A stretch of DNA of 26,236 nt from JAICWP01 sp035935775. Its GTDB lineage: Bacteria; Acidobacteriota; Terriglobia; Terriglobales; Acidobacteriaceae. Below the pieces are notes generated by a model. The model was not told the DNA's origin. It saw only the letters and a program-made list of their open reading frames with translations, and ran no database searches. Positions 8,375 through 18,104 of the stretch are shown here, one piece after another. Location: contig DASYWT010000494.1 in NCBI GenBank assembly GCA_035935775.1, positions 1-26,236 on the forward strand, read 5' to 3'. Each line of letters starts with the position of its first letter. Position 1 is the first letter of the stretch. The translations under genes and the position numbers were made by a program.

Positions 8375-8490
8375 ATCACCGCTTTTCGATCCCCGCAATT
8401 TTTTGTTGCTCAGGGTGACTGCATAGGGAAGGCTGCGCCTCACTTTCCCCGGGCCCGGCTGCCGCCTAGCTTGATTTTTTGGAGAATGGA

Positions 8491-9417
8491 TTGAGAAACA
8501 AGTCAGACCGCCCCAAGGATTCCAAACAAGAAGACTTCCGGGCCGGCGAACCTACCCTTTACCCTGCCCCTCTGGCCTATGAAAACAAGCGCTTTTTGAA
8601 TAGCCCGGACGGGCGCATTCTGCGCATTCTTTCCGAATACGCCGAGCCGCTGGCGCGCTTTCGCCGGGAGCAGATTCAGGACACGGTGGTGTTTTTTGGT
8701 TCCGCGCGCTTCCACAGTCTGTCGGAGGCGCGGCATTCCCTCACCGTGCTGGAGAAGCCTGGTTCGCGGCAGGCGGCTCCCCCGGAAGAGCAGATGAAGC
8801 TCAAGCGGGCGCGAGCGGCCGTGGATATGGCGCGCTATTACGAAGACGCGCGGCGGTTGGCTCACTTGCTGACGCAGTGGTCGCTGCAGATTCCTGCCAA
8901 GCGCCAGCGCTTTGTGGTCACCACCGGCGGCGGCCCCGGCATCATGGAGGCCGCCAACCAGGGGGCCAGGGATGCGGGAGGCAAAACCATCGGACTCAAC
9001 ATCCGCCTGCCTTACGAGCAGATGCCCAACCGCTACATCAGCCCGGAACTGAACTTCGAGTTCCACTATTTCTTCATGCGCAAGTACTGGTTCGCTTACC
9101 TGGCCAAGGCTCTGGTCATTTTCCCCGGCGGATTCGGCACCCTGGACGAACTGTTCGAAATCCTGACCCTGGCGCAAACCGAAAAGCTGGCTAAAAAGAT
9201 TCTGGTGGTTATTTATGGCAGCGATTATTGGCGGCGGGTTATCAATTTCGATGCCATGGTGGACGCCGGGACCATCTCGGCTGAGGATGTGGACCTGTTC
9301 CGGCTGGTGAACTCGCCCGAGGAGGGCTTCGAATTCCTGCGCGACGGGCTCACCAAAAATCACTTGGGAACGCCGCCGCGGGAAGCCGTGCCGGAGATCG
9401 CCAAGACGCGGCCGTAG
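8491..9417 (+). CDS. LOG-family Rossmann-fold protein
   Basis: 308 aa with the LOG-family nucleotide-fold signatures: VVFFGSARF, VVTTGGGPGIMEAANQGARDAGG and the hallmark PGGFGTLDELFE in the second half. Plant and some bacterial members are cytokinin riboside 5'-monophosphate phosphoribohydrolases, cleaving a nucleoside monophosphate to base and ribose phosphate; in other bacteria the substrate is not established. The first 60 residues are an extension beyond the core domain, as in the larger bacterial LOG group. I place the start at TTG 8491 because GGAG (8481-8484) sits six bases upstream; TTG 8479 is the alternative. Cytoplasmic. The old label lysine decarboxylase for this family is misleading. 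Confidence 0.85.
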   Translation: MRNKSDRPKDSKQEDFRAGEPTLYPAPLAYENKRFLNSPDGRILRILSEYAEPLARFRREQIQDTVVFFGSARFHSLSEARHSLTVLEKPGSRQAAPPEEQMKLKRARAAVDMARYYEDARRLAHLLTQWSLQIPAKRQRFVVTTGGGPGIMEAANQGARDAGGKTIGLNIRLPYEQMPNRYISPELNFEFHYFFMRKYWFAYLAKALVIFPGGFGTLDELFEILTLAQTEKLAKKILVVIYGSDYWRRVINFDAMVDAGTISAEDVDLFRLVNSPEEGFEFLRDGLTKNHLGTPPREAVPEIAKTRP

Positions 9418-9557
9418 AAAAACTGCTCTTGTCTCTTAGCTGTTGGCCCTTGGCTCTGGGCTGTTCTGCATACCTCGGCTTGTGAAGCTCGTGAAAGCCC
9501 AGAGGCCTGTCCACAGCGCAGCCGAAGGGGCCTGCAACGTGTGATTTGCAGCGCACC

Positions 9558-9618
9558 GGGGCTGAAGCCCAGCCTGCATATGCTTTTTTTCGCCCAACTG
9601 AAGCTGGGCGCTTCCACG
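9558..9618. repeat. paired REP sequences (same arrangement as transposase right end)
   Basis: An inner palindrome GGGGCTGAAGCCC (9558-9570), a 20-base spacer, then an outer REP hairpin at 9591-9618 ending GCGCTTCCACG. The order, spacing and tail match the right end of the transposase element at 14691-14754, indicating a non-autonomous relative. Confidence 0.8.
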
Positions 9619-9665
9619 CTCAAGCCACCGTGCTCTGGTTTTGTTCTGCGACCCTGTTCAGTCAT

Positions 9666-9695
9666 GTGTGGAAGCGCAGGGCTTTCAGCCCTGCG
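9666..9695. repeat. single REP sequence
   Basis: GTGTGGAAGCGC followed by a hairpin CGCAGGGC/GCCCTGCG with loop TTTCA. It is in the opposite orientation to 9591-9618, so the two form a REPIN-like inverted pair 47 bases apart. The gap 9418-9933 otherwise holds only the hairpin and repeat at 9726-9766. Confidence 0.8.
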
Positions 9696-9725
9696 GAGGA
9701 GCGAGACCGCAAGGTCTTTCGACTC

Positions 9726-9766
9726 GGACGGGCATTTGTATGGCCCGTCCTCGCTCAAGATGACAG
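9726..9766. repeat. hairpin plus CTCGCTCnngATGACAG-type repeat, copy 1
   Basis: GGACGGGC (9726-9733) pairs with GCCCGTCC (9743-9750) over a 9-base loop. It runs directly into CTCGCTCAAGATGACAG (9750-9766), a short repeat seen again at 22710-22726 and 22882-22898. Confidence 0.55.
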
Positions 9767-9933
9767 TCCCCAAAATGGATGCCGATGTGAGGAGTGCCGC
9801 GGCTGATTCCAAACGCGTGGTCGAAATGGCCGCTCGGCCCGGCCGATAGTTGCCAATCATTTCCGCGAGCTACCGCAGGGCGCAATCATCGCACGGGCTC
9901 TTAGCCCCTGAGGTTCTCAGCGCCAGGCTGACG

Positions 9934-10722
9934 TTAAACACAGCTATTCGCCTTGTTCGACCACTCCAGTTGTACCGTGTAGTTGCCCAGCTTCTTGGTT
10001 TTCCAGGCACAGATATCGCCGATTTCGCCGTTGGCGTCGTCATACCACCCTTGCCCGGGAACGGGATCAGTAATGGCTTCACACATTTCATGCGAAGTGG
10101 TGGTGGTGAGCGCGTCAAAGGCGCTCATTCCTCCTGTGCAGCCCTGGCAATTAGGGTAGGGCATGACGGCATAGAATGTGCTGCCGCCGATGTCATTATG
10201 GTAGCCGCAAAAGGCCTGGCAGGAGGCGCTGCCGCCCTGCACCACCTTCACTCCGGGAGGAAAGAACAGGAAATAGAGCACGTTGGGGCCGGGTTTGGGC
10301 ACCGCCGAGTTGTTAGCGATCTGACCCTGCAGGAAAGTCTGGATGGCGCTGTCGTGGACCGTGGAAGGCACAGCCGGATTGGTCACCGTGATGGTGCCTG
10401 TGCGCTTGCCGTGGCCAATGGCTTGTCCGGAAACGCTGTACTCCGCCAGTTGGTCCATCAAGGCGCTGCTTAGCACGAAATCGAAGAACTGATTGATTTG
10501 GGTTATTACCCCGCTTTGCGGCGCCTGCTGCCAGGCTGAGCCCCAGAAGATCACGAACACTTCGGCAGCCGTTAGCAGGGGTCCATTGCGATAGGTAAGC
10601 TGCGGGCCCGCCACCGCTGCTGCCAGCGGCTTGCGCACTTCGTCGGGGAGGTGGAGGGGAACAATCTTGATGGAATCGCCGTGCTCAAGCCCGCGTTTAT
10701 GGGCAGATTTCCGGCTGGGCAT
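9934..10722 (-). CDS. HExxE protein resembling phosphate-induced protein 1 / EXORDIUM family
   Basis: 262 aa from the ATG at 10722, preceded by AAGGAG six bases upstream. The upstream in-frame ATG at 10794 lacks a site. The C-terminal half has TTTTSHEMCEAITDP (about 206-220) followed by GWYDDANGEIGDICAW and VQLEWSNKANSC. This HE-x-x-E, then Trp-Tyr, then GEIGD-[IL]-C, then a terminal hydrophobic strand and Cys resembles the plant phosphate-induced protein 1/EXORDIUM layout, which has a zinc-protease-like HE motif. Further Cys pairs (QAFCGYH, NCQGC) suggest disulfides, yet no signal peptide is visible (the start is MPSRKSAHKRG). Metalloprotease activity is inference only; a carbohydrate- or wall-linked role is equally open. 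Confidence 0.65.
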   Translation of the reverse strand: MPSRKSAHKRGLEHGDSIKIVPLHLPDEVRKPLAAAVAGPQLTYRNGPLLTAAEVFVIFWGSAWQQAPQSGVITQINQFFDFVLSSALMDQLAEYSVSGQAIGHGKRTGTITVTNPAVPSTVHDSAIQTFLQGQIANNSAVPKPGPNVLYFLFFPPGVKVVQGGSASCQAFCGYHNDIGGSTFYAVMPYPNCQGCTGGMSAFDALTTTTSHEMCEAITDPVPGQGWYDDANGEIGDICAWKTKKLGNYTVQLEWSNKANSCV

Positions 10723-10792
10723 AGTTCTCCTTGCGCTGAAGTGCTGGGGGATTTGGCTATCATACGCGCCCTTTGGACGCCACCAGGTGTGC

Positions 10793-10817
10793 AAAAAAAG
10801 GGCGGCCGAAGCCGCCC
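10793..10817 (-). terminator. rho-independent terminator of the cold-shock gene
   Basis: On the minus strand GGGCGGC, loop TTCG, GCCGCCC, then seven T. It starts 22 bases after the cold-shock stop codon. Confidence 0.92.
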
Positions 10818-10838
10818 TGTTCTTTGGGACACCAGGAT

Positions 10839-11039
10839 TTAGAGAACTTGGACGTTCTCAGCCTGCCAGCCCTTTTGTCCTTTTACCACGTTGAACTGAA
10901 CCTGTTGGCCTTCCTGCAAGCTGCGAAAGCCGCTGGACTGGATGGCCGAGAAGTGCACGAAAACGTCTTCGCCATTCTGCCGGCTGATGAATCCGTAACC
11001 CTTGGCATCGTTGAACCACTTAACCGTACCTTGTTCCAT
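10839..11039 (-). CDS. cspA: cold-shock domain protein
   Basis: 66 aa single-domain OB-fold protein of the CspA family, binding single-stranded RNA and DNA and acting as an RNA chaperone in the cytoplasm. The nucleic-acid-binding motifs are intact: KGYGFI (residues 13-18, RNP1) and VFVHF (26-30, RNP2), after the usual GTVKWFNDAKG opening. Ribosome site AGAGAGAAAAG lies upstream of the ATG at 11039, and a strong terminator follows. Whether it is cold-induced cannot be told; the leader is free of other genes for some 250 bases, as is common for csp mRNAs with long 5' regions. Confidence 0.96.
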   Translation of the reverse strand: MEQGTVKWFNDAKGYGFISRQNGEDVFVHFSAIQSSGFRSLQEGQQVQFNVVKGQKGWQAENVQVL

Positions 11040-11306
11040 TGTGTTGCTTTTCTCTCTAATTTGAATTTGCGCTGAATGCAGAAAGTACTAAAGGCAGGTA
11101 ATGCTTGGGCAGGTTAGTGCTTCAGGCAGAACGCGCTTAGACCGTTTCCGTTCAATCGCTACACATAGGATGCACTGAAACGAGGAAGGATGCAAGTGCT
11201 ATCGCTGGGTGGACTACTCATTCCGCTTCGTGACCACGAAGGTTACGGCCTGTACAACCACGCCCTGCCGCTGCACCCGGGACGAATACGAACAAGTTTA
11301 TACTCG
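11040..11306. other. gene-free spacer upstream of the cold-shock gene
   Basis: I see no coding sequence, and no promoter I can place with confidence. It probably includes the cold-shock gene's leader. Confidence 0.4.
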
Positions 11307-11338
11307 AAAAAAAAGAGCGGCGTTGCGAAACGCCGCTC
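11307..11338 (-). terminator. rho-independent terminator of the FecR-domain gene
   Basis: On the minus strand GAGCGGCGTT, loop TCGC, AACGCCGCTC, then eight T. It begins 24 bases after the stop of the 11363-13846 gene. Confidence 0.93.
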
Positions 11339-11362
11339 GTTGTTTAGGTTGGAGAGGAGAGT

Positions 11363-13846
11363 TTAGCGGTGCGATCCGCCCGAACTATGCCCACCTGAGG
11401 AATGGCTGCCGCCGCCTCCACCACTGGAACGGCCACCACCGCCGCCACTGGAACGGCCACCGCCGCCGCCCGAGTAGCCGCCGCGACCGCCACCGGAGTA
11501 ACCGCCGCCTGAATACCCGCCCCGGCCGCCGCCAGAGTAGGCGCCGCTCCCGGAACTGCCGCGACCAGCGCCATAGCTGCCACGATCGCTGTAGCCGCCA
11601 TATCCGCCCCGGCTCATGCCCGAGCCACCGTATTCACGCGTCGAGGTCGCTTGCCGTCCGCCCCCGTAATAGCCACCGGAGTTATCGCGGTACGTGCCCC
11701 GACCACTGTTGCCATAGCCGCTGTTCGAGGCCCGCGGAGTCACGATGGGCTGTCGCAGGTCCAGAGGCTGACGACCGCCATTCTCCGAGAATCTCTGCCA
11801 GCCGGAGCGGGGACTCGCGTTACCGCCCTGGCCTGCGTTACCGCCGCGGCCCGCAGGGGTGTTGACGCGAGGGCTGTTGCTCGGCTGACCACGGTACTGG
11901 TCCTGTCCGGAGGATTGGGAGAACGGGCGCCAGTTGCCCTGGTTCCTTGCCGGCGATTGCTCGTTGCGAGGCGAAGCCATGGCATCCCGCTGGCCCTGGA
12001 CTGCGGAGCGCGGGCCCGCTTGCTGCCCGCCCTGGTTGCGTACACCACTGGGCGTGCCCTGACTCCGGGCATTGTCCGAGAAAGGACGCCAACCGGGACG
12101 TGCCTGCTGCTGGCCGCCGGCACGGCTCATATCGCTCTGCCCGGTCGCGGCACTGCGGGTGTTCCCGGTGCGGGGAGCATTGCTTTGCGCCGTGCTCTCG
12201 TTGAACGGGCGGAAGCCTCCGCGGGTCCCGTTGGCCTGGCCCTGGCCCGCGTTCCGCGCCTGCGCTCCGTTGTTGTGCTGGAACGGGAGCGTTTGCGAGC
12301 CATTGCCTTGCCCCCGTGCCGGCATAGTATTCGCCGTCTGGCCTGGCTGTTGCCGCCCGATGCCCAGCCGGCTCACTTCCGACGAGACATGGGGAGCGGA
12401 GTTCCGCATGACGTTCTGCATGTTGCCAACCTGGCGGTTAAACGATGTCGGCGCCGCCGCCGGGCCGCCCTTGCTGAAGAAATGCTGGTTGGACACGACG
12501 CGATTGTTGGCCGGACGAGCGGGCGTTCCCAGATTGGCGCGGCCGGGAACCACCGGCACGCGGCCGGTCATCATGCCTCCCCGGCGGAAAGTGGCGGCGT
12601 CAATTCCGCCCGCACGCTGAACCGGCGTTCTGCCAAAATCGCGCGATTGCACGCTGGAAACCGCATTCAGCAGGCGGGGATTATTGCCCACGCCCCGCAG
12701 GTTGGAGTAGGAGTTGCGCCCGCGATACAAGGGCGCCACGCCACCCCGGAAGTTGTTGATGTTGGTGATGTTCGTGATGTTGGTTATGTTCACCACGTTT
12801 ACGTTGCGTCCATACCAGGGATGGAAGAAGTCCCCAGGGCCGATCGGCAGCCATCCGATGTGTCCGAATCCGAAGCCAAAGCCAAATCCGCCACCGAAGC
12901 CGAAGCCAAAGAAGGAGACATAAGCCGGCGCCCACACCGGGTAATAGGCGGCATACACCGGTCCCGGCCACCAGCACCAGGAACCGCCATAGAGGAACCA
13001 GCGCCCGTAGTGATACGGCGCCCAGCCCCAGGGCTCGTAGGACACCCAGGTCCAGCCGTAGTAAGGTTCCCAGACCCAGTTGCCGGAACTGTAAGGCGCC
13101 CAGCCCGGTCCGACGGCGGGCACCCACACCGAACCATAATCGGGAACGTTGGACCAATGTCCGTAATCATCCAGGTCTTGTGAACCGGTGTAATACCGGT
13201 TGGTGTAGCGCCAGCTTTCGGCGCGACTGATCAGACTGTCCCGGTCGCTGTTCCAGCGGTCCCAATCGTCCTTGTCCGGCGCCGAGACAGTCTGATATTC
13301 AGGGTTGGTCGTGCCCTGGATCGTAATGAGCTGCCCACTTTGGACACGAGTGCTGCCCTGAGGTGTGGTGACCTCCGCTTCTCCCTGGCGGACGATCACT
13401 TGTGTTTCGGTCGAAGAATTTACCTGGATGCGATACACGCCCGGACGCAGCGGCCGAATGGCTACGTTGGGCGTATCAATCTCGATGTTGGCGTCGGTTC
13501 CACGGAGCTGGCTGAAGTCGGCGAGACCGAGGCCAACCTGCACCTGCATGCGATCGCGGGTCAGGTCGCTGACTTTCGCGTTAGCGTTGTCCGCCAAGCG
13601 AAGGACGTTGGCAGAGTCGAGCTGGATTTCCGCCCGCGAGTCGGGCCCGGTAGCTACCTTGTCGCCGGCCGCCACGGGCGTGTTCACCCGGGCGTTCACC
13701 CAGTCGCCGGAGTCGCCGCGCTGCATAGTCACATCGCCGTGGGTGAGGCTCACGCGCCCCACGCCGGGCTGCACTTGCGCCCCGGCGTAAGCGGTGGCTG
13801 CCATCACCACCAGGACTGCGGCGAGACTACTCAGATAACGTTTCAT
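11363..13846 (-). CDS. secreted FecR-domain protein with Trp/Tyr-rich (DUF6600-like) and Gly-rich low-complexity regions
   Basis: 827 aa from the ATG at 13846, set by GGAGGT six bases upstream. Signal peptide at residues 1-23 (MKRYLSSLAAVLVVMAATAYAGA). A FecR-type domain follows (about 25-180: GRVSLTHGDVTMQRGD, ATGPDSRAEIQLDS, GVYRIQV, VRQGEAEVTTPQG). Next is a block dense in W, Y, P and G (about 220-320) with repeats like YGSVWVPAVGPGWAPY and WGWAPYHYGRW, typical of DUF6600. After a Gly/Phe run comes NVVNITNITNITNINNF, then about 350 residues of Gln/Asn/Arg/Ser disorder, then a Gly-Ser-Tyr tail ending in SGGGGG and SSGG repeats. It is probably an envelope or extracellular structural protein; the FecR domain is not adjacent to any sigma factor, so a signalling role is unlikely. 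Function unknown. Confidence 0.85.
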   Translation of the reverse strand: MKRYLSSLAAVLVVMAATAYAGAQVQPGVGRVSLTHGDVTMQRGDSGDWVNARVNTPVAAGDKVATGPDSRAEIQLDSANVLRLADNANAKVSDLTRDRMQVQVGLGLADFSQLRGTDANIEIDTPNVAIRPLRPGVYRIQVNSSTETQVIVRQGEAEVTTPQGSTRVQSGQLITIQGTTNPEYQTVSAPDKDDWDRWNSDRDSLISRAESWRYTNRYYTGSQDLDDYGHWSNVPDYGSVWVPAVGPGWAPYSSGNWVWEPYYGWTWVSYEPWGWAPYHYGRWFLYGGSWCWWPGPVYAAYYPVWAPAYVSFFGFGFGGGFGFGFGFGHIGWLPIGPGDFFHPWYGRNVNVVNITNITNITNINNFRGGVAPLYRGRNSYSNLRGVGNNPRLLNAVSSVQSRDFGRTPVQRAGGIDAATFRRGGMMTGRVPVVPGRANLGTPARPANNRVVSNQHFFSKGGPAAAPTSFNRQVGNMQNVMRNSAPHVSSEVSRLGIGRQQPGQTANTMPARGQGNGSQTLPFQHNNGAQARNAGQGQANGTRGGFRPFNESTAQSNAPRTGNTRSAATGQSDMSRAGGQQQARPGWRPFSDNARSQGTPSGVRNQGGQQAGPRSAVQGQRDAMASPRNEQSPARNQGNWRPFSQSSGQDQYRGQPSNSPRVNTPAGRGGNAGQGGNASPRSGWQRFSENGGRQPLDLRQPIVTPRASNSGYGNSGRGTYRDNSGGYYGGGRQATSTREYGGSGMSRGGYGGYSDRGSYGAGRGSSGSGAYSGGGRGGYSGGGYSGGGRGGYSGGGGGRSSGGGGGRSSGGGGGSHSSGGHSSGGSHR

Positions 13847-14191
13847 AGCCCACCTCCGACCCGATCGCCCGAGAGACTCCATATCCGCCCCTGGTAATGC
13901 AGGGCATGGGCCAAAGCGCTGCGTCTATCCAAGTCATTGATTTTATTGTTATTAGGATTGGATCTGAGGTTTTGTAAAGGCTGCCCTGGTGGTGCTTTTC
14001 GTGCGGCGGTGGTGGTTTTCAGCCACCCTGGGCCGGGGTTGCAAAGGTCGGCGCAGTTCGCAAGCAAGGGGTTCCCAAAATGGGGAGGTTAGGACCAACA
14101 ATTGACGGCTTCAGGCCGACTCTTGCTCCAATGAAGAGATAAAGTGTGAGAAGGAGAGTAACTTCCGGGGCCAGATAAGGACGTTGCTCGA
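13847..14191. other. gene-free spacer upstream of the FecR-domain gene
   Basis: I find no coding sequence. It contains a short REP-like palindrome CGGCTTCAGGCCG near 14107 and an AT-rich stretch near 13935-13960 that could hold the minus-strand promoter, but I cannot assign hexamers. Confidence 0.35.
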
Positions 14192-14754
14192 GTGTGGAAG
14201 CGCACGGCTTCAGCCGTGCGAAAAGAAGTCTCATAATTATGGGCTTTAGCCCCGGTGGCGCAGATCGGGTGTTCTTCGTGACCTCGGTCACCTGGGGGTG
14301 CCGCGCCCTCTTCCAGTCCGACCAATTCGCCCAGCTCTTTCTCAAAACTCTTTTTCACTATCGCGACCAGCAGTGCTATCAACTGCACGATTTCGTGCTC
14401 ATGCCAGAACATTTCCATCTGATCATCACGCCGGCTGAAACGCTATCCGTCGAGCAAGCCCTTCAGCGAATCAAAGGCGGATTTTCCTACCGCATCAAGA
14501 AGGAGTTGGGATTTGAAGGTGAGATTTGGGAGCGAAGTTTCACAAATCATCGCATACGCAAACTCAACGATTATCAGGCGCATCGCAGGTACATCGAGCT
14601 AAACCCTGTCCGGCGTCGGCTGTGCTCAGAGTCACGGGAATATCAATATTCGTCCGCTAATCTGACGTTGGTGCTTGATCCTCTAGCACAGGGGCTAAAG
14701 CCCGCGTTAAACGATATCATTATGTCGCAGGGCTGAAGCCCTGCGCTTCCACAC
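14192..14754 (+). mobile_element. REP-associated tyrosine transposase element with paired terminal REPs
   Basis: Both ends carry an outer REP hairpin (14192-14220 and 14726-14754) beginning GTGTGGAAGCGCA from the outside, and an inner palindrome GGGCTTTAGCCCC (14241-14253; exact reverse complement at 14691-14703). The outer REPs are 29 bases and differ only at two positions that pair with each other in the stem (C-G on the left, G-C on the right), so the hairpin is preserved by compensatory change. The single gene inside is the transposase. Confidence 0.88.
14239..14736 (+). CDS. REP-associated tyrosine transposase (Y1/HUH superfamily)
   Basis: 165 aa from the ATG at 14239. It is an HUH single-strand endonuclease of the Transposase_17 type, expected to nick and join REP hairpins. 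Visible signatures: the HUH motif in LMPEHFHLIITP (His58, His60), IKGGFSYRIKKELGF (79-92), EIWERSFTNHRI, and DYQAHRRYIELNPV with the likely nucleophile Tyr118. Length is normal for this compact branch. The first codons (M-G-F-S-P-G-G) and a stretch near the C-terminus (Q-G-L-K-P-A) are encoded by the inner REP palindromes, so REP and gene overlap. A GTG at 14194 inside the outer REP could extend the frame by 15 residues, but it is encoded by the hairpin and is unlikely. The frame looks intact. Confidence 0.88.
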   Translation: MGFSPGGADRVFFVTSVTWGCRALFQSDQFAQLFLKTLFHYRDQQCYQLHDFVLMPEHFHLIITPAETLSVEQALQRIKGGFSYRIKKELGFEGEIWERSFTNHRIRKLNDYQAHRRYIELNPVRRRLCSESREYQYSSANLTLVLDPLAQGLKPALNDIIMSQG

Positions 14755-14789
14755 TGCTGCAGACCGGGTTCGTGATGGAAATGACTGCC

Positions 14790-16172
<1,383 letters not shown>

Positions 16173-16178
16173 AGTTCC

Positions 16179-17420
<1,242 letters not shown>

Positions 17421-17573
17421 TTGCCCCTTGAGCATCGGTCGTGTCTGCTCTCAATGTAACCCCTGGCGGGGTGGTTCGACTCGTAACTGGGTAGCGGCGG
17501 CCCCGGTCCATCAGTCCTGGGGCACGTGGCCTTCGACCAATGCGCGGACCATGTATGCAAGGAAGCTGACGCC

Positions 17574-18104
17574 TTACAGCAGGGGCACCAAGGCCGATTC
17601 GATATTGTGCGTGTACTCAAACCCGATGACTTTCATCCGAAGTCCTCCCTGACGGTCATAGAGCATCGTCGTGGGCAATCCCTGGATTCCACCGAATCTC
17701 TGCTTCACTTCATCGGTCGCGACTGCCAGCGGATAGTGGACCCCGATTCGTTTTGCAAAGCGCAGCGGGTCTTCCACATCGCGCATGGTGTCGAACTTGA
17801 ATCCGATTACTACGAATCCCCGGGGACCATAGCGATCCAGGAGCCTTTGGTAACCCGGCATTTCCTTCTCGCACGGGCGGCACCATGTGGCCCAGAAGTC
17901 AACCAGCACCACCTTTCCGCGAAGGTCGCGAGACGAGAGAGGGTGGCCCTCTAAATCTTTCACCGAAAAATCGGGCAACTGCGAACCAATCGCGCCGGGC
18001 GCGACGGTGGCCTTGTTCAATGGAGCGGAAGTCGCCGTGCGCTGGCCACACCCGGCAAGCGCACCCAGGACGACTCCCAGGAACAACACACCTTGTTTCA
18101 GCAT
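17574..18104 (-). CDS. TlpA-like thioredoxin-fold lipoprotein
   Basis: 176 aa. Lipoprotein signal peptide with lipobox LAGC (Cys19), then a linker and an AhpC/TSA-Redoxin/TlpA domain from about residue 40: LPDFSVKDLEGHPLSSRDLRGK, VVLVDFWATWCRPCEKEMP with the WCRPC active site (Cys75, Cys78), GFVVIGFKFD, and the cis-Pro region GLPTTMLYD. Such proteins act as thiol-disulfide reductants on the outer face of the membrane. The ATG directly follows the TAG stop of the HMA selenoprotein candidate with no gap, so the two are co-translated. In context it may be the reductant for the UxxU/CxxC metal site of its neighbour; that is inference. The active site uses ordinary Cys codons, unlike the neighbour. 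Confidence 0.9.
   Translation of the reverse strand: MLKQGVLFLGVVLGALAGCGQRTATSAPLNKATVAPGAIGSQLPDFSVKDLEGHPLSSRDLRGKVVLVDFWATWCRPCEKEMPGYQRLLDRYGPRGFVVIGFKFDTMRDVEDPLRFAKRIGVHYPLAVATDEVKQRFGGIQGLPTTMLYDRQGGLRMKVIGFEYTHNIESALVPLL

Noticed and set aside
11400..11560. GCC/GCN-rich tandem pattern resembling a satellite
   Set aside because: It is codon repetition for the Gly/Ser/Tyr tail of the FecR-domain protein, not an independent DNA repeat.
11651..13183. 510-codon plus-strand frame opposite the FecR-domain gene
   Set aside because: Antisense shadow of a repetitive GC-rich gene; the minus strand has a signal peptide, ribosome site and terminator.
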